A stretch of 64,000 nt of DNA. Origin: an uncultured Pseudomonadota bacterium (lineage in GTDB: Bacteria > Pseudomonadota > Alphaproteobacteria > RF32 > CAG-239). The first letter of the stretch is position 1. The number at the start of each line of letters is the position of its first letter. Below are positions 1-8,620 of the stretch, in pieces. The position numbers and the translations under genes were made by a program. The notes under the pieces are model-generated. The model was not told where the DNA came from. It saw nothing but the letters and a program-made list of their open reading frames with translations, and did not search any database. Location of the stretch: assembly GCA_902763155.1 (NCBI GenBank), contig CACWQS010000002.1, positions 62,001-126,000 of the forward strand, given 5' to 3'.

Positions 1-476
1 GTCGTATCCAAACCAATCACATCTTCTATCTGTTGCTTAACCCGTGCCACATCGGCCGACGGCAAATCAATCTTGTTGAGCGCCGTAATAATTTCGTGGT
101 CGCTATCAAGCGCCAAATACACATTTGCCAGCGTTTGCGCTTCCACCCCCTGCGTTGCATCAACCACCAATATCGTTCCTTCGCACGATGCCAATGAACG
201 CGATACTTCGTAAGTAAAATCGACATGCCCCGGCGTATCTATCATATTAAGCTGATACGTTTTGCCGTCTTGCGATTTAAAATTCAGCCGCACCGTCTGC
301 GCTTTAATAGTAATACCGCGCTCACGCTCGATATCCATCGAATCAAGCACTTGTTCAGTCATTTCGCGCTGTTGCAAACCGCCGCAATATTCAATCATAC
401 GGTCGGCAATCGTCGATTTTCCGTGGTCAATATGCGCTACAATGGCAAAATTGCGTATCAAACTTAAATCGGTCAT
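1..476 (-). CDS. lepA: Elongation factor 4 (LepA), N-terminal part
   Basis: Translation of the minus strand from the ATG at 474-476 gives the start of LepA/EF4, the ribosome-bound GTPase that back-translocates stalled ribosomes. The P-loop AHIDHGKST lies near residues 14-22, followed by the switch I stretch [11 protein letters not shown], the G3 motif DTPGHVDF and the G4 motif NKID. The phrase [13 protein letters not shown] separates LepA from EF-G and TypA. Only about 158 of roughly 600 residues are inside the window; the rest continues past base 1. A GGAG-type ribosome site precedes the start. The call rests on family motifs and is firm. Confidence 0.96.
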   Translation of the reverse strand, partial: MTDLSLIRNFAIVAHIDHGKSTIADRMIEYCGGLQQREMTEQVLDSMDIERERGITIKAQTVRLNFKSQDGKTYQLNMIDTPGHVDFTYEVSRSLASCEGTILVVDATQGVEAQTLANVYLALDSDHEIITALNKIDLPSADVARVKQQIEDVIGLDT

Positions 477-590
477 AATTTCTCCTTAAAATTTGCCCTC
501 AAGATAATTTATTTTTTCAGCCCTTGCAATAGTTATTGTCAAATATGAAAAAATATGTTTTAATAATAGCAATAAGTAAGGAGAATAATA

Positions 591-1028
591 ATGCGCAAAA
601 TGATAGATATAGACTTCGGTTCCTCAAGATATAATGAACTGGTAGAGTTGCGGTATAAAATTTTGTTGGAACCGCTGGGATTAAAATTTCTCGATTCGTT
701 TCGCCCCGAAGAAGCCAAATATTTACATATAGGCTGTGTTGAATCACTTGACGGCAAACTCATCGGCGGGCTGATTTTAGCTCCGCTTGATGATGAAAAA
801 ATCCGCTTAATGCAAGTAGCGGTTGATAGCATTTACCAAGGTGAAGGTGTCGGTCGCGAACTGGTTAAATATGCCGAAAAACGCGCTAAAAGTGCCGGAT
901 ATTCCACCATTATAATGCACGCCATGCTTTCGGTAGTCGGCTTTTATGAAAAAATGGGATACCATGCCGAAGGAGATGTTTTTGAAGAACAAGGTATCAC
1001 CTTTATGAAAATGGTCAAACAACTCTAG
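591..1028 (+). CDS. GNAT family N-acetyltransferase
   Basis: A 145-residue protein with the GNAT fold. The acetyl-CoA motif A is visible as VAVDSIYQGEGVGRELVKYA (about residues 80-99), with the Q/E-G-x-G-x-G/R pattern for pyrophosphate binding, and the late VGFYEKMGYH motif B follows. The substrate cannot be read from sequence; similarity is to small ElaA-like cytoplasmic acetyltransferases. AAGGAG lies upstream of the ATG. It is divergent from lepA, and the next gene follows after 12 bases, so the two are probably cotranscribed. Confidence 0.85.
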   Translation: MRKMIDIDFGSSRYNELVELRYKILLEPLGLKFLDSFRPEEAKYLHIGCVESLDGKLIGGLILAPLDDEKIRLMQVAVDSIYQGEGVGRELVKYAEKRAKSAGYSTIIMHAMLSVVGFYEKMGYHAEGDVFEEQGITFMKMVKQL

Positions 1029-1040
1029 TTGGAGAAAACA

Positions 1041-1913
1041 ATGAGCACACACGACAACATCAAATTTGAGCGGCAAAAACTGCAGTTCGAAGCTGCGATT
1101 AAAGAAGCCGAAGACGATTATGCCGTGCGTGATTTGGCTGCGGACTATTTACCAAAAGTGTTGGCATTAAATGTATCTGATGCTCAGAAGGTCGCAGAAT
1201 TGGAAGAAATCTTGCGCTACGTTGAAACATCGGCAGCCGAAAAATTCAGCGAGGATATCGAAAAAGGCGACCATTGGCAATCTTTTGAAATTGCCGCCAA
1301 TAATGAAGCTATAATTAACAAACTGCTCGATAATATCATCAAACTCACTCCACAAGGATATGATGACAAACTGATGCGCTTGGCACGACAAGTAGCGATG
1401 AACAATGACGGCGGCAACCGAGATATACAGTATGACAATCCGACTTGCTTAAGTTTAATGAATATGGTTTATGAAAAATTAAGCAATAAAGACGGTTTTC
1501 AATACCTTGATTTAATCGCCGCTTATCAACATTTCCATGCTGAAAAAGATATCCAACAAAAGACGCAAACTCGTGAAGAAAAACGTAAAAATGAGCGCCA
1601 AAAGGCTTATAGCCGCTTAGATGAAATTGAAAAACAACTTAAAAGCAATATCTCGCCGATTGATAAGCTGGATTTACTTGATGAAGCAATTGAATTAAGT
1701 TCGCAAAAATATTTTTCACCGTCAACCGCTAACCGCAAACGTACCGGCTATTGCGAGCACGCTCTCGAAGTCTGCCGCCAAGAACTGCCTTTGCGCAAAG
1801 ATTTGGAGTATCGTTATGAAGAGTTACTCAAACGCTACACCACCCAAAAAACACACATTAAGCCGAGAGCCAAAATCGCAACTCGCAGATCTGTCGGTGT
1901 CTTTATCCGCTAA
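1041..1913 (+). CDS. Hypothetical helical protein, unknown function
   Basis: A 290-residue protein that I do not recognise. An in-frame TTG lies upstream at 1029, but the ATG at 1041 has GGAGA ten bases before it and is the better start. The protein is rich in Glu, Lys and Ala and looks largely alpha-helical; a charged stretch near residues 175-200 (KTQTREEKRKNERQK) could form a coiled coil. The C-terminus is basic. There is no signal peptide or membrane segment, so it is probably cytosolic. It closely follows the acetyltransferase gene and is likely in its operon. Confidence 0.75.
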   Translation: MSTHDNIKFERQKLQFEAAIKEAEDDYAVRDLAADYLPKVLALNVSDAQKVAELEEILRYVETSAAEKFSEDIEKGDHWQSFEIAANNEAIINKLLDNIIKLTPQGYDDKLMRLARQVAMNNDGGNRDIQYDNPTCLSLMNMVYEKLSNKDGFQYLDLIAAYQHFHAEKDIQQKTQTREEKRKNERQKAYSRLDEIEKQLKSNISPIDKLDLLDEAIELSSQKYFSPSTANRKRTGYCEHALEVCRQELPLRKDLEYRYEELLKRYTTQKTHIKPRAKIATRRSVGVFIR

Positions 1914-1985
1914 TCAAAAAAAATAGCCTTTTCGCCACATTTTATTTCTGCCGGAGAAACATATATTTTTTGCGGGAGAAACAAA

Positions 1986-2507
1986 ATGAAGAAAGGATTG
2001 TTAATACTCATGGCTATACTTTCAGCATGCGCGCCGCAAAAAGAAACGGCAAAAGCCGATGTGCATTTGGTCAGCGCCAACGGCATCGGTAACGAAATCG
2101 GCACCGTAACTTTTACCGACACAGATAAAGGTCTCAAAATTGATGTTGATTTGAAAAATCTGCCGCAAGGCGAACATGGTTTTCATATTCACGAACACCC
2201 GAGTTGTGAGCCGGCAATTGATAAAGACGGCACAAAAAAGGCTGCACTCGGTGCCGGCGGACACTTTGACCCTGACCATACAGGGAAACATTTGGGGCCG
2301 GATAACCACGGGCATAAAGGCGATTTGCCGGTGTTAAATGTTGCCGACGACGGCACGGTTAAAACCACATTTTATGTGCAAAACCTGACTGCCGCGGAAA
2401 CCAAAGACCGCTCGATTATGATTCACGCCGGCGGCGATAATTATGCTGACACGCCACAACCGCTTGGTGGCGGCGGCGCACGTATTGCCTGCGGAATTAT
2501 AGAATAA
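1986..2507 (+). CDS. sodC: Superoxide dismutase [Cu-Zn], lipoprotein form
   Basis: A 173-residue periplasmic Cu/Zn superoxide dismutase, which converts superoxide to oxygen and peroxide. The N-terminus has a short hydrophobic signal and a lipobox, LSAC (Cys15), so the enzyme should be lipid-anchored rather than soluble. Copper ligands appear in GFHIHEH (His67, His69). The zinc loop holds GGHFDPDH and NHGHKGDLP, and the C-terminal GGGGARIACGII carries the second Cys of the usual disulfide. The key metal ligands appear intact. It has its own ribosome site (GGGAGAA) and a strong terminator follows, so it is probably a single-gene unit. Confidence 0.95.
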   Translation: MKKGLLILMAILSACAPQKETAKADVHLVSANGIGNEIGTVTFTDTDKGLKIDVDLKNLPQGEHGFHIHEHPSCEPAIDKDGTKKAALGAGGHFDPDHTGKHLGPDNHGHKGDLPVLNVADDGTVKTTFYVQNLTAAETKDRSIMIHAGGDNYADTPQPLGGGGARIACGIIE

Positions 2508-2524
2508 TAGCCTAACTAAAAACC

Positions 2525-2560
2525 AAACTCCGCTTGAGGCACCATCGGCGGAGTTTTTTG
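2525..2560 (+). terminator. Rho-independent terminator after sodC
   Basis: Perfect 9-bp arms at 2525-2533 and 2548-2556 (AAACTCCGC and its complement) are followed by a T run. It ends the sodC transcript. Confidence 0.9.
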
Positions 2561-2680
2561 TTTGACTCCTGTTGTTTTTTTATTTAAGCTATCGTTCGAA
2601 AATCTATAATTATAACAGTGAATTATTAGCAACCTAAAATATTATTTAATAAATCTATAAATATTTAAAAATTTCCGCTT

Positions 2681-2926
2681 ATGATTACAAATGCAAAACA
2701 AGCTTTGTTGCTTTTGGTTCAAAAACAGCAAGGCCAATGGAACGAGGCGCAATCTCAGATTGAGCCGAAATTACTGGCTTGGTTCATAACCATGCGGTAT
2801 ATCCGCCACGTTAATGACAAATGGCAAATAACTTCCGACGGAATTAGGCAATCGTTGTTTTATCGTGAGCTTACCCCCGAGGAACGTGAAATAGCAGATG
2901 CTATGCATGAACAGGATTATTTATAA
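2681..2926 (+). CDS. Small hypothetical protein
   Basis: An 81-residue protein that I do not recognise. The middle (LLAWFITMRYIRHVNDKWQITSDG) resembles a small winged-helix or helix-strand unit ending in a 'W-x-I-T-x-D-G' wing-like turn, but this is only a pattern. No Shine-Dalgarno sequence precedes the ATG; the leader reads TTTCCGCTT, unlike the purine-rich leaders of neighbouring genes. The next gene follows after 19 bases with a similar leader. The coding call rests on length, composition and context, and is moderate. Confidence 0.6.
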   Translation: MITNAKQALLLLVQKQQGQWNEAQSQIEPKLLAWFITMRYIRHVNDKWQITSDGIRQSLFYRELTPEEREIADAMHEQDYL

Positions 2927-2945
2927 ACCGTTAAATTAACTGCTT

Positions 2946-3254
2946 ATGAAAAAAGAAATTGGAGTAGCAGAAGTCCGTGAGATTTTGGCCAGTATCTTGA
3001 TTGACAAGCCATTCTACTGGAATTATGTATGCAAAATGTCTGATGAGCAACTTCTGAAGACTAATCTCAGTTTTGAGTTTGAACTTGATTCTTTGGACTT
3101 CGAGGAAATGTTTGATACGCTCGACGAACTCTATGGTATTAGCGTTGATATATACTATCATCATCCTTTGACTCATTACTCATTCGAGGATGAAAAGACT
3201 GTTAAAAATTTTATTGATACAGTTAATTTCTATTTGGAAATAAGTCGTAAATAG
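2946..3254 (+). CDS. Acyl-carrier-protein-like protein
   Basis: A 102-residue acidic protein with the layout of an acyl carrier protein. It has a first helix (EVREILASIL), a long loop, then ELDSLDFEEMFDTLDELYGI, which matches the phosphopantetheine attachment motif D-S-L-D/E with Ser49 as the likely modified residue. A last helix (KTVKNFIDTVNFYL) follows, as in ACP helix IV. It is longer than housekeeping AcpP (about 78 residues) and stands apart from any fatty-acid gene. No Shine-Dalgarno is seen. It may carry an acyl or aminoacyl group in a specialised pathway. ACP fold likely; function unknown. Confidence 0.65.
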   Translation: MKKEIGVAEVREILASILIDKPFYWNYVCKMSDEQLLKTNLSFEFELDSLDFEEMFDTLDELYGISVDIYYHHPLTHYSFEDEKTVKNFIDTVNFYLEISRK

Positions 3255-3280
3255 ACATTACATATATAGATTAACTGACT

Positions 3281-3320
3281 AAAAAATCCGCTTTAGGCTA
3301 ATAACCTTAAGCGGATTTTT
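3281..3320 (+). terminator. Terminator after the ACP-like gene
   Basis: Arms AAAAAATCCGCTT (3281-3293) and AAGCGGATTTTT (3309-3320) form a strong hairpin with an A run before and a T run after, so it could act in both directions. Confidence 0.85.
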
Positions 3321-3322
3321 TA

Positions 3323-3351
3323 TTGACACTGACATGATTTTTGTTTAATAT
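3323..3351 (+). promoter_or_regulatory. Near-consensus sigma70 promoter
   Basis: TTGACA at 3323-3328, a 17-base spacer and TAATAT at 3346-3351 lie about 50 bases before the 130-residue gene. This is one of the closest matches to the consensus in the window. Confidence 0.75.
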
Positions 3352-3363
3352 ATATGGCAAGAG

Positions 3364-3384
3364 AATTACAATTATAATGTAATT
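3364..3384. promoter_or_regulatory. Operator-like dyad between promoter and gene
   Basis: Perfect 7-bp arms AATTACA and TGTAATT flank a 7-base AT core just after the predicted transcription start. The position suits a repressor site or a short 5' hairpin; no regulator is identified. Confidence 0.4.
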
Positions 3385-3401
3385 ATTAACCTCCGATTAT
3401 T

Positions 3402-3794
3402 ATGGAACTAAACGTACTTGATGAAAAAATTATCGAACGACTGGGATATCCTTTTTACTATTGGGCGTGCTATGGGAGATTTTCAATAACCGAACAAGAT
3501 TTAGAGTATCTTGAAAATATTAAAAATCATCCGTGTTTTCCCATGATAATCAGAGATTATCAAATCTTATCTCCGATACTTGATTGGGCAACCAAAAGAA
3601 TCAATCAAATCGTTTTTTATGAACGGTTTTATAAAGATCCTAAGTGTCCCCCGGGAGTAAAAAATATTCTATTCGCTTTGATAGGAACAGAAAGAGGGAA
3701 TCTGGAAGAACATAATATGTTAAAACTTCTCGAATTCCGCTACCCTTATGTCGAACAATGGATAAATTCCACTATGCAAAAAAACTCTCCTTAG
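3402..3794 (+). CDS. Hypothetical protein, 130 residues
   Basis: I do not recognise this protein. It is aromatic-rich with a helical pattern, has no signal peptide and no membrane segment, and contains GYPFYYWACYGRFSITEQDL near the N-terminus. No Shine-Dalgarno is visible (leader CCTCCGATTATT), as in the two preceding genes. It has its own near-consensus promoter and a dyad before the start. Its stop codon lies in the loop of the terminator hairpin, a compact arrangement that supports it being a real single-gene unit. The missing ribosome site hints at recent acquisition. Confidence 0.65.
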   Translation: MELNVLDEKIIERLGYPFYYWACYGRFSITEQDLEYLENIKNHPCFPMIIRDYQILSPILDWATKRINQIVFYERFYKDPKCPPGVKNILFALIGTERGNLEEHNMLKLLEFRYPYVEQWINSTMQKNSP

Positions 3795-3810
3795 ATAGGG
3801 AGAGTTTTTT
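3783..3810 (+). terminator. Terminator overlapping the 3' end of the 130-residue gene
   Basis: Arms AACTCTCC (3783-3790) and GGAGAGTT (3799-3806) followed by T's. The gene's TAG stop (3792-3794) is inside the loop. Confidence 0.85.
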
Positions 3811-3825
3811 GTTGCCTTTTCATTA

Positions 3826-5157
3826 TTAACTGGCTTCGGTCGCACATTCGCAATTTTTGAGTGTTGCCTTCAGACGTGTAATGCGCATATTATCAACACT
3901 CAAAACTTCATAAATACAATTTTCATCTTCGGCTTTATCACCCACATTCGGTTCTTCGCCCAAAAGATTAAACAGGTATCCGCCCATGGTGCTTTCTTCC
4001 AGCTCATGATACGGCAGCCCCATTTCCTCGTAGGCATCTTCCACCAAATATACCCCGTCAAATTCGTAGGTCTTTTCATCAATGCACTTACACGGCTCTT
4101 CTTCCACCTCGTCATGCTCATCTTGAATTTCACCGACCAATTCTTCCAAAATATCTTCCATGGTCAACAAACCGGCGGTACCGCCATACTCATCTACCAC
4201 AATGGCGATATGAATGCGTTTTTTCATCATTTCGTGCAACACATCGGAAATCGATTTATTTTCCGGAACAAACAAAATTTTGCGCACGATTTTTTTCAAA
4301 ATATCCTTATGTTGTGCATCTTGATTTTCCAACAAATCTCTGATGTGCACCATACCCAAAATCTGGTCTTTATCTTCGGCACAAAGCGGAAAACGCGTAT
4401 GCTTATGCTCGCGCACAAATGCCATAATATCTTCGAAACTGTCGTCTTGATAAATACACTTCATATCTTGGCGCGGCACCATAATTTCGTGAGCAAAAAT
4501 CTCGGAAAAATTGATGGCATTTTGGATAATTTCGCTTTCCGTATCATCAATCACCCCGCCTTTTTGCGAAGCATCAATAATCAGTTTGATTTCCTCCTCC
4601 GAATGCGCATCTTCGTTTTCATCAGCCTTTTGCACCTTCATCAATTTCAAAATCCACATCGAAACGTGGTCAAAGCACCAAATAATCGGCGTGCAAATTT
4701 TATTAAACGTATAAAGTGGCATTGCCACAAACAAAGCATAGCGCTCGGTATCTTGAATCGCCATTGACTTTGGCACCAACTCGCCAAGCACCACGTGCAA
4801 AAGCGTAATAAATGTAAAAGCAATACCAAAACTTAAAGAATGAAGCAAAACCTGCTGATTTTCAAAAAAACCGCCGAAAATATCTTCTAAAAGGCGAGAA
4901 ACCGCCGGTTCACCTAACCAACCCAAACCAAGTGATGCGAGCGTAATACCTAATTGCGTCGCACTCAAATAAGTATTCAAATGCCCGTTAATTTCGAGCG
5001 CTATCTTGGCTCGCTTGCTACCGGCATGTGCCAACTCTTCCAACTTCGTGCGGCGAATTTTTACTACCGCAAACTCTGATATTACGAAAAAAGCATTACA
5101 AAAAACTAAAATTAAAACTAAAATTAAATTTATAACATATGTTGATATGGGACTCAT
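3826..5157 (-). CDS. CorC/HlyC-type CBS-domain membrane protein
   Basis: A 443-residue protein of the hemolysin C/CorC (CNNM-like) family, linked to magnesium or cobalt transport. The N-terminal DUF21 domain has about four membrane spans (first at residues 8-30; others around 60-80, 100-125 and 135-160). The segment SEEEIKLIIDASQKGGVID leads into a CBS pair: MVPRQDMKCIYQDDSF and, near residues 290-345, the second CBS with DEYGGTAGLLTMEDILEELVGEI. A C-terminal CorC_HlyC domain follows (about residues 360-435). Length and domain order are normal. Substrate ion is inferred from family. It is convergent with the upstream small gene. Confidence 0.9.
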   Translation of the reverse strand: MSPISTYVINLILVLILVFCNAFFVISEFAVVKIRRTKLEELAHAGSKRAKIALEINGHLNTYLSATQLGITLASLGLGWLGEPAVSRLLEDIFGGFFENQQVLLHSLSFGIAFTFITLLHVVLGELVPKSMAIQDTERYALFVAMPLYTFNKICTPIIWCFDHVSMWILKLMKVQKADENEDAHSEEEIKLIIDASQKGGVIDDTESEIIQNAINFSEIFAHEIMVPRQDMKCIYQDDSFEDIMAFVREHKHTRFPLCAEDKDQILGMVHIRDLLENQDAQHKDILKKIVRKILFVPENKSISDVLHEMMKKRIHIAIVVDEYGGTAGLLTMEDILEELVGEIQDEHDEVEEEPCKCIDEKTYEFDGVYLVEDAYEEMGLPYHELEESTMGGYLFNLLGEEPNVGDKAEDENCIYEVLSVDNMRITRLKATLKNCECATEAS

Positions 5158-5329
5158 CGTCTGATATTACAATTTACCTCAATTTGTTAAAACTTCTTAT
5201 GATATTACACTTATAACCTGGAGTTGTCAATAAATGATTAATAGGCATATTAATATATTTTTTAGTTGAATTTACAATGCAATCTGATTATGATGTGCCA
5301 AGATTGTAAATAATAACGGAAGATTTGAT

Positions 5330-6652
5330 ATGTCTGAAATAAAAGTTAGATTTGCACCGAGCCCGACCGGATTTATGCACATCGGCAATACCCGCACGGC
5401 TCTGTTCAACTATTTACTGGCCAAAAAACTGGGCGGAAAATTTATGCTCCGTATTGATGATACGGACTTTGCCCGTTCGAAAAAAGAATACGAAGATGCC
5501 ATGCGCGAAAGCCTTAAATGGCTTGGTTTTAATTGGAGCGAAGAAGCACGCCAATCGGCTCGTTTTGCTCGCTACGATGCCTTGCGCGATAAGTTAATCG
5601 CTGACGGGCGCATTTATGCCTGCTATGACACACCGGAAGAATTGCAAATCAAACGCAAACGCGCTATGGCGAAAGGACAAGCACCGATTTATGACCGTCA
5701 AGCCTTACGCTATACACCGGAAGATATTGCCCGTTTTGAAGCCGAAGGACGCAAACCGCATTACCGTTTCAAACTTGAGTCGGGAGTTATTGAGTGGGAA
5801 GATATTGTGCGCGGACATTGCCAATATGACGCCGAAAAGCTCAGCGACCCGATTATTATTCGCGAAGACGGTAGCTATCTTTATCACTTCCCGTCTTGCG
5901 TAGATGATTCCGACTTTGGCATTACCCACATTGTGCGCGGCGAAGACCACGTTACCAATACCGCAGCGCAAATCCAGATGTTTGAAGCTATCGGCGGTAA
6001 AGTGCCGACTTTTGCCCACCTACCATTACTGACCGGTGTTGAAGGAAAACTTTCTAAACGGTTAGGTAGTTTGGGTGTGCGCGAACTAAAAGCCGAAGGT
6101 GTGGAAGCTATGGCTATTTGTTCTTTCTTAGCTAAGCTCGGCACATCAGATGCTATTGAACCGTTTTACAGCCTTGATGAATTGGCCGATTCGCTTGATT
6201 TTGCCAAACTCGGTCGTTCGCAGCCGAAATTTGACGAAGCTGAACTCAAACATTTCAACACCAAGTTTGTGCGCAATATGCCTTATGCTTCAGTTAAAGA
6301 ACGCATTGATGTAAACGAAGATTTTTGGAATGAAGTGCGCCCGAATTTGGATATTGTGGCCGATATTGAAGCATGGGCAAACATTTGCTATCATGAAGTA
6401 GCGCCGATTATAGAAGACAAAGCACTTACTGATTTGGCCGCTTCGCTTTTGCCGCCTGAACCATGGGACGAAAACACTTTTAACGCTTGGATGAATGAAG
6501 TCAAGACGCAAAGCGGTAAAAAAGGAAAGGAACTTTTCCACCCGATTCGCAAGGCCTTAACCGCCCTTGATAACGGACCGGAATTAAAAACACTGTTGCC
6601 GCTCATCGGTTTTAATAAAACCTTAAAACGTCTTAAAGGCGAAAAAGCATAA
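5330..6652 (+). CDS. gltX: Glutamate--tRNA ligase
   Basis: A 440-residue class I aminoacyl-tRNA synthetase. The HIGH-type motif is PSPTGFMHIGNTR (residues 9-21) and the KMSKS-type motif is GKLSKRLG, both placed as in GluRS. SYLYHFPSCVDDSDFGITHIVRGEDH is the typical Glu-binding region. The KLSKRLGSLGVRELKAEG form and short anticodon domain fit the second GluRS group (GltX2) that many alphaproteobacteria carry beside a canonical one, so it could charge tRNA-Gln as well. That point is inference. It is followed after a short palindrome by cysS, and the two are probably cotranscribed. Confidence 0.95.
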   Translation: MSEIKVRFAPSPTGFMHIGNTRTALFNYLLAKKLGGKFMLRIDDTDFARSKKEYEDAMRESLKWLGFNWSEEARQSARFARYDALRDKLIADGRIYACYDTPEELQIKRKRAMAKGQAPIYDRQALRYTPEDIARFEAEGRKPHYRFKLESGVIEWEDIVRGHCQYDAEKLSDPIIIREDGSYLYHFPSCVDDSDFGITHIVRGEDHVTNTAAQIQMFEAIGGKVPTFAHLPLLTGVEGKLSKRLGSLGVRELKAEGVEAMAICSFLAKLGTSDAIEPFYSLDELADSLDFAKLGRSQPKFDEAELKHFNTKFVRNMPYASVKERIDVNEDFWNEVRPNLDIVADIEAWANICYHEVAPIIEDKALTDLAASLLPPEPWDENTFNAWMNEVKTQSGKKGKELFHPIRKALTALDNGPELKTLLPLIGFNKTLKRLKGEKA

Positions 6653-6660
6653 GAAAAAAT

Positions 6661-6690
6661 CGTCATTCTGAGGCATAGCCGAAGAATCTA
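6661..6690. repeat. REP-like palindromic extragenic sequence
   Basis: The sequence between gltX and cysS has arms ATTCT (6665-6669) and AGAAT (6683-6687) with an inner GGC/GCC. It resembles the short GTCATTCTGAG...GAAGAATCT extragenic repeats scattered through many bacterial genomes. I see only one close copy here. Confidence 0.5.
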
Positions 6691-6700
6691 TTGCAGAAAG

Positions 6701-8089
6701 ATGAAAAAAATGACACAGATATACTTGCATAACACTTTAAAACAACGTAAAGATGCGTTTTACCCTATTGATGAAAAAAACGTGCGCATGTATGTCTGTG
6801 GTCCGACGGTTTATGACAAAGCACACCTCGGTAATGCCAAAACACCGGTGGTATATGACGTTTTGTATCGCTTGTTATGCCAAGTTTACGGCAAAGAACA
6901 CGTTACTTACGTTTCCAACATTACCGATGTTGACGATAAAATTTTAAACAAACACAAAGAAACCGGCAAACCTATTCGCGAAATTACCGAACAAACCTAT
7001 AATTGGTATATTGAAGACATGGCAAAACTCAATGTTTTGGCACCAAATTATCGTCCGCGTGCTACCGAATATATTGCCGATATGATTGAACTGGTCAAAA
7101 AATTGCTTGCTAACGGCCATGCCTATGAAGCTGATAAACAAGTGCTGTTTGATGTCGATTCGATGCCAAATTACGGTGCACTTTCTAATCGTTCGATGAA
7201 AGAAATGCTCGCCGGCGCCCGCGTAGAAGTGGCTGACTACAAAAAAAATCCAGCCGATTTTATTTTGTGGAAGCCGTCCGATGCTGACCAACCGGGATGG
7301 GACAGCCCGTGGGGATATGGTCGTCCGGGGTGGCACTTGGAATGTTCAGCAATGAGTTCCAAACTGCTCGGTAATGATTTTGACATTCACGGTGGCGGCT
7401 CCGATTTAATCTTCCCGCACCATGAAAACGAATTGGCGCAATCATGTGGTGCATTTCCGAACACCCATTTTGCGCACTATTGGGTTCATACCGGTATGCT
7501 AATGATAAACGGCGTCAAGATGAGCAAATCTCTCGGCAATTTTTATACCGTGGAAGAAGTGTTGGCAAAGGCTCCGGCCGAAGCTCTGCGCTTGCTGTTT
7601 CTGACCACTCACTATCATCAACCGTTTAATTTCACTTTTGAGGGATTAGAACAGGCAAAAGCAATTTTGGATAAGTTCTATAATGCGCTCTTGAAAAACG
7701 CCGATGTATCTGCAAACAAAGTTGCCCCAAGCGAAAAACTGATTGAAGCCTTAGCTGACGATTTGAATACTCCGCTTGCACTCTCGTATTTGCACGAAAC
7801 GGTTAATGAATTAAATAAGGCAGAATCAATCGATGACCGCACACGCTTAAAGTCACAATTGATGGCTGATGCTTATATGTTGGGCTTGCTCTACAATGAT
7901 CCGGAAAAGTGGTTCAAAGGCGAAGGTGATGATACTGAAGCCGCAGAAATCGAAGCACTGATTGCCAAACGCGCCGATGCCAAGAAGAATAAGGACTGGG
8001 CAACCGCCGATGCCATTCGCAACGAACTCAAAGAACGTGGTATTATCTTAGAAGATTCACCAACCGGTACCACATGGAAACGTATTTAG
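6701..8089 (+). CDS. cysS: Cysteine--tRNA ligase
   Basis: A 462-residue class I synthetase. The family marks are clear: CGPTVYDKAHLGNAKT near residue 33 (first zinc ligand Cys and HIGH-type motif), HLECSAMS (catalytic zinc Cys), FPHHENELAQS, and KMSKSLGNF as the KMSKS loop. The C-terminal helix bundle with KNKDWATADAIRNELKERGI, IxLEDxPxGTTW, is typical. The first ATG (6701) is used; a second in-frame ATG at 6710 is possible and the ribosome site is weak. It monitors and charges tRNA-Cys in the cytosol. Confidence 0.97.
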   Translation: MKKMTQIYLHNTLKQRKDAFYPIDEKNVRMYVCGPTVYDKAHLGNAKTPVVYDVLYRLLCQVYGKEHVTYVSNITDVDDKILNKHKETGKPIREITEQTYNWYIEDMAKLNVLAPNYRPRATEYIADMIELVKKLLANGHAYEADKQVLFDVDSMPNYGALSNRSMKEMLAGARVEVADYKKNPADFILWKPSDADQPGWDSPWGYGRPGWHLECSAMSSKLLGNDFDIHGGGSDLIFPHHENELAQSCGAFPNTHFAHYWVHTGMLMINGVKMSKSLGNFYTVEEVLAKAPAEALRLLFLTTHYHQPFNFTFEGLEQAKAILDKFYNALLKNADVSANKVAPSEKLIEALADDLNTPLALSYLHETVNELNKAESIDDRTRLKSQLMADAYMLGLLYNDPEKWFKGEGDDTEAAEIEALIAKRADAKKNKDWATADAIRNELKERGIILEDSPTGTTWKRI

Positions 8090-8123
8090 TTACCTAGCTT
8101 ATAAAATTAGTAAGAAAAATTAA

Positions 8124-8618
8124 ATGACCTATCTGATTATCGGTAACATATTTTCTTTTTTATCGGCTCTCTGTATTGCTATATCTGTAATTAAGAAAAG
8201 CAAAAATGATTTAATTTGGTGGCAGATTTTAGACGTTGTTTTTTGTATTTTATCAAACATTGCACTTTACACCTACGCCGCCCTAACAACAAATTCGATT
8301 GCCTTAATCAGAAACATTTTAGCTTATAAAAATAAGCTGACCAAAAACCTGACCTTTATATTGTTAATCCTATGTATAATTGTCGGTTTGTGGGCAAACA
8401 ATCGCGGATTTATCGGACTCTTTCCCATCACGGCATCGGCAAGCTATACCATTTTTATGTACATAGCCCAAAACGAACAACAGATGCGCTGGGCTCTGGT
8501 TTCTAACTTGCTTTTATGGTTCGTTCATGACATCTATGTCCAAGCCTACCCCTCTGCTATTACCGATATAGCGCTGAGTATATGGACATTGCTGCAAATT
8601 ATCAGAAACCGCAAGTAA
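8124..8618 (+). CDS. YgjV-like inner membrane protein
   Basis: A 164-residue, very hydrophobic protein with about five to six membrane helices (residues 3-22, 33-52, 75-95, 97-120 and 130-160). The pattern of helices and the central NRGFIGLFPITASASYTI stretch resemble the YgjV (Imp-YgjV) family, whose function is unknown. It lies just after cysS on the same strand and ends two bases before the convergent accA gene. No signal peptide cleavage site is seen. Confidence 0.65.
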   Translation: MTYLIIGNIFSFLSALCIAISVIKKSKNDLIWWQILDVVFCILSNIALYTYAALTTNSIALIRNILAYKNKLTKNLTFILLILCIIVGLWANNRGFIGLFPITASASYTIFMYIAQNEQQMRWALVSNLLLWFVHDIYVQAYPSAITDIALSIWTLLQIIRNRK

Positions 8619-8620
8619 CT

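Noticed and set aside
4006-4767. Plus-strand frame of 253 codons inside the CorC-like gene
   Set aside because: Antisense to a well supported gene; His/Phe/Ile-rich composition is typical of a shadow frame.
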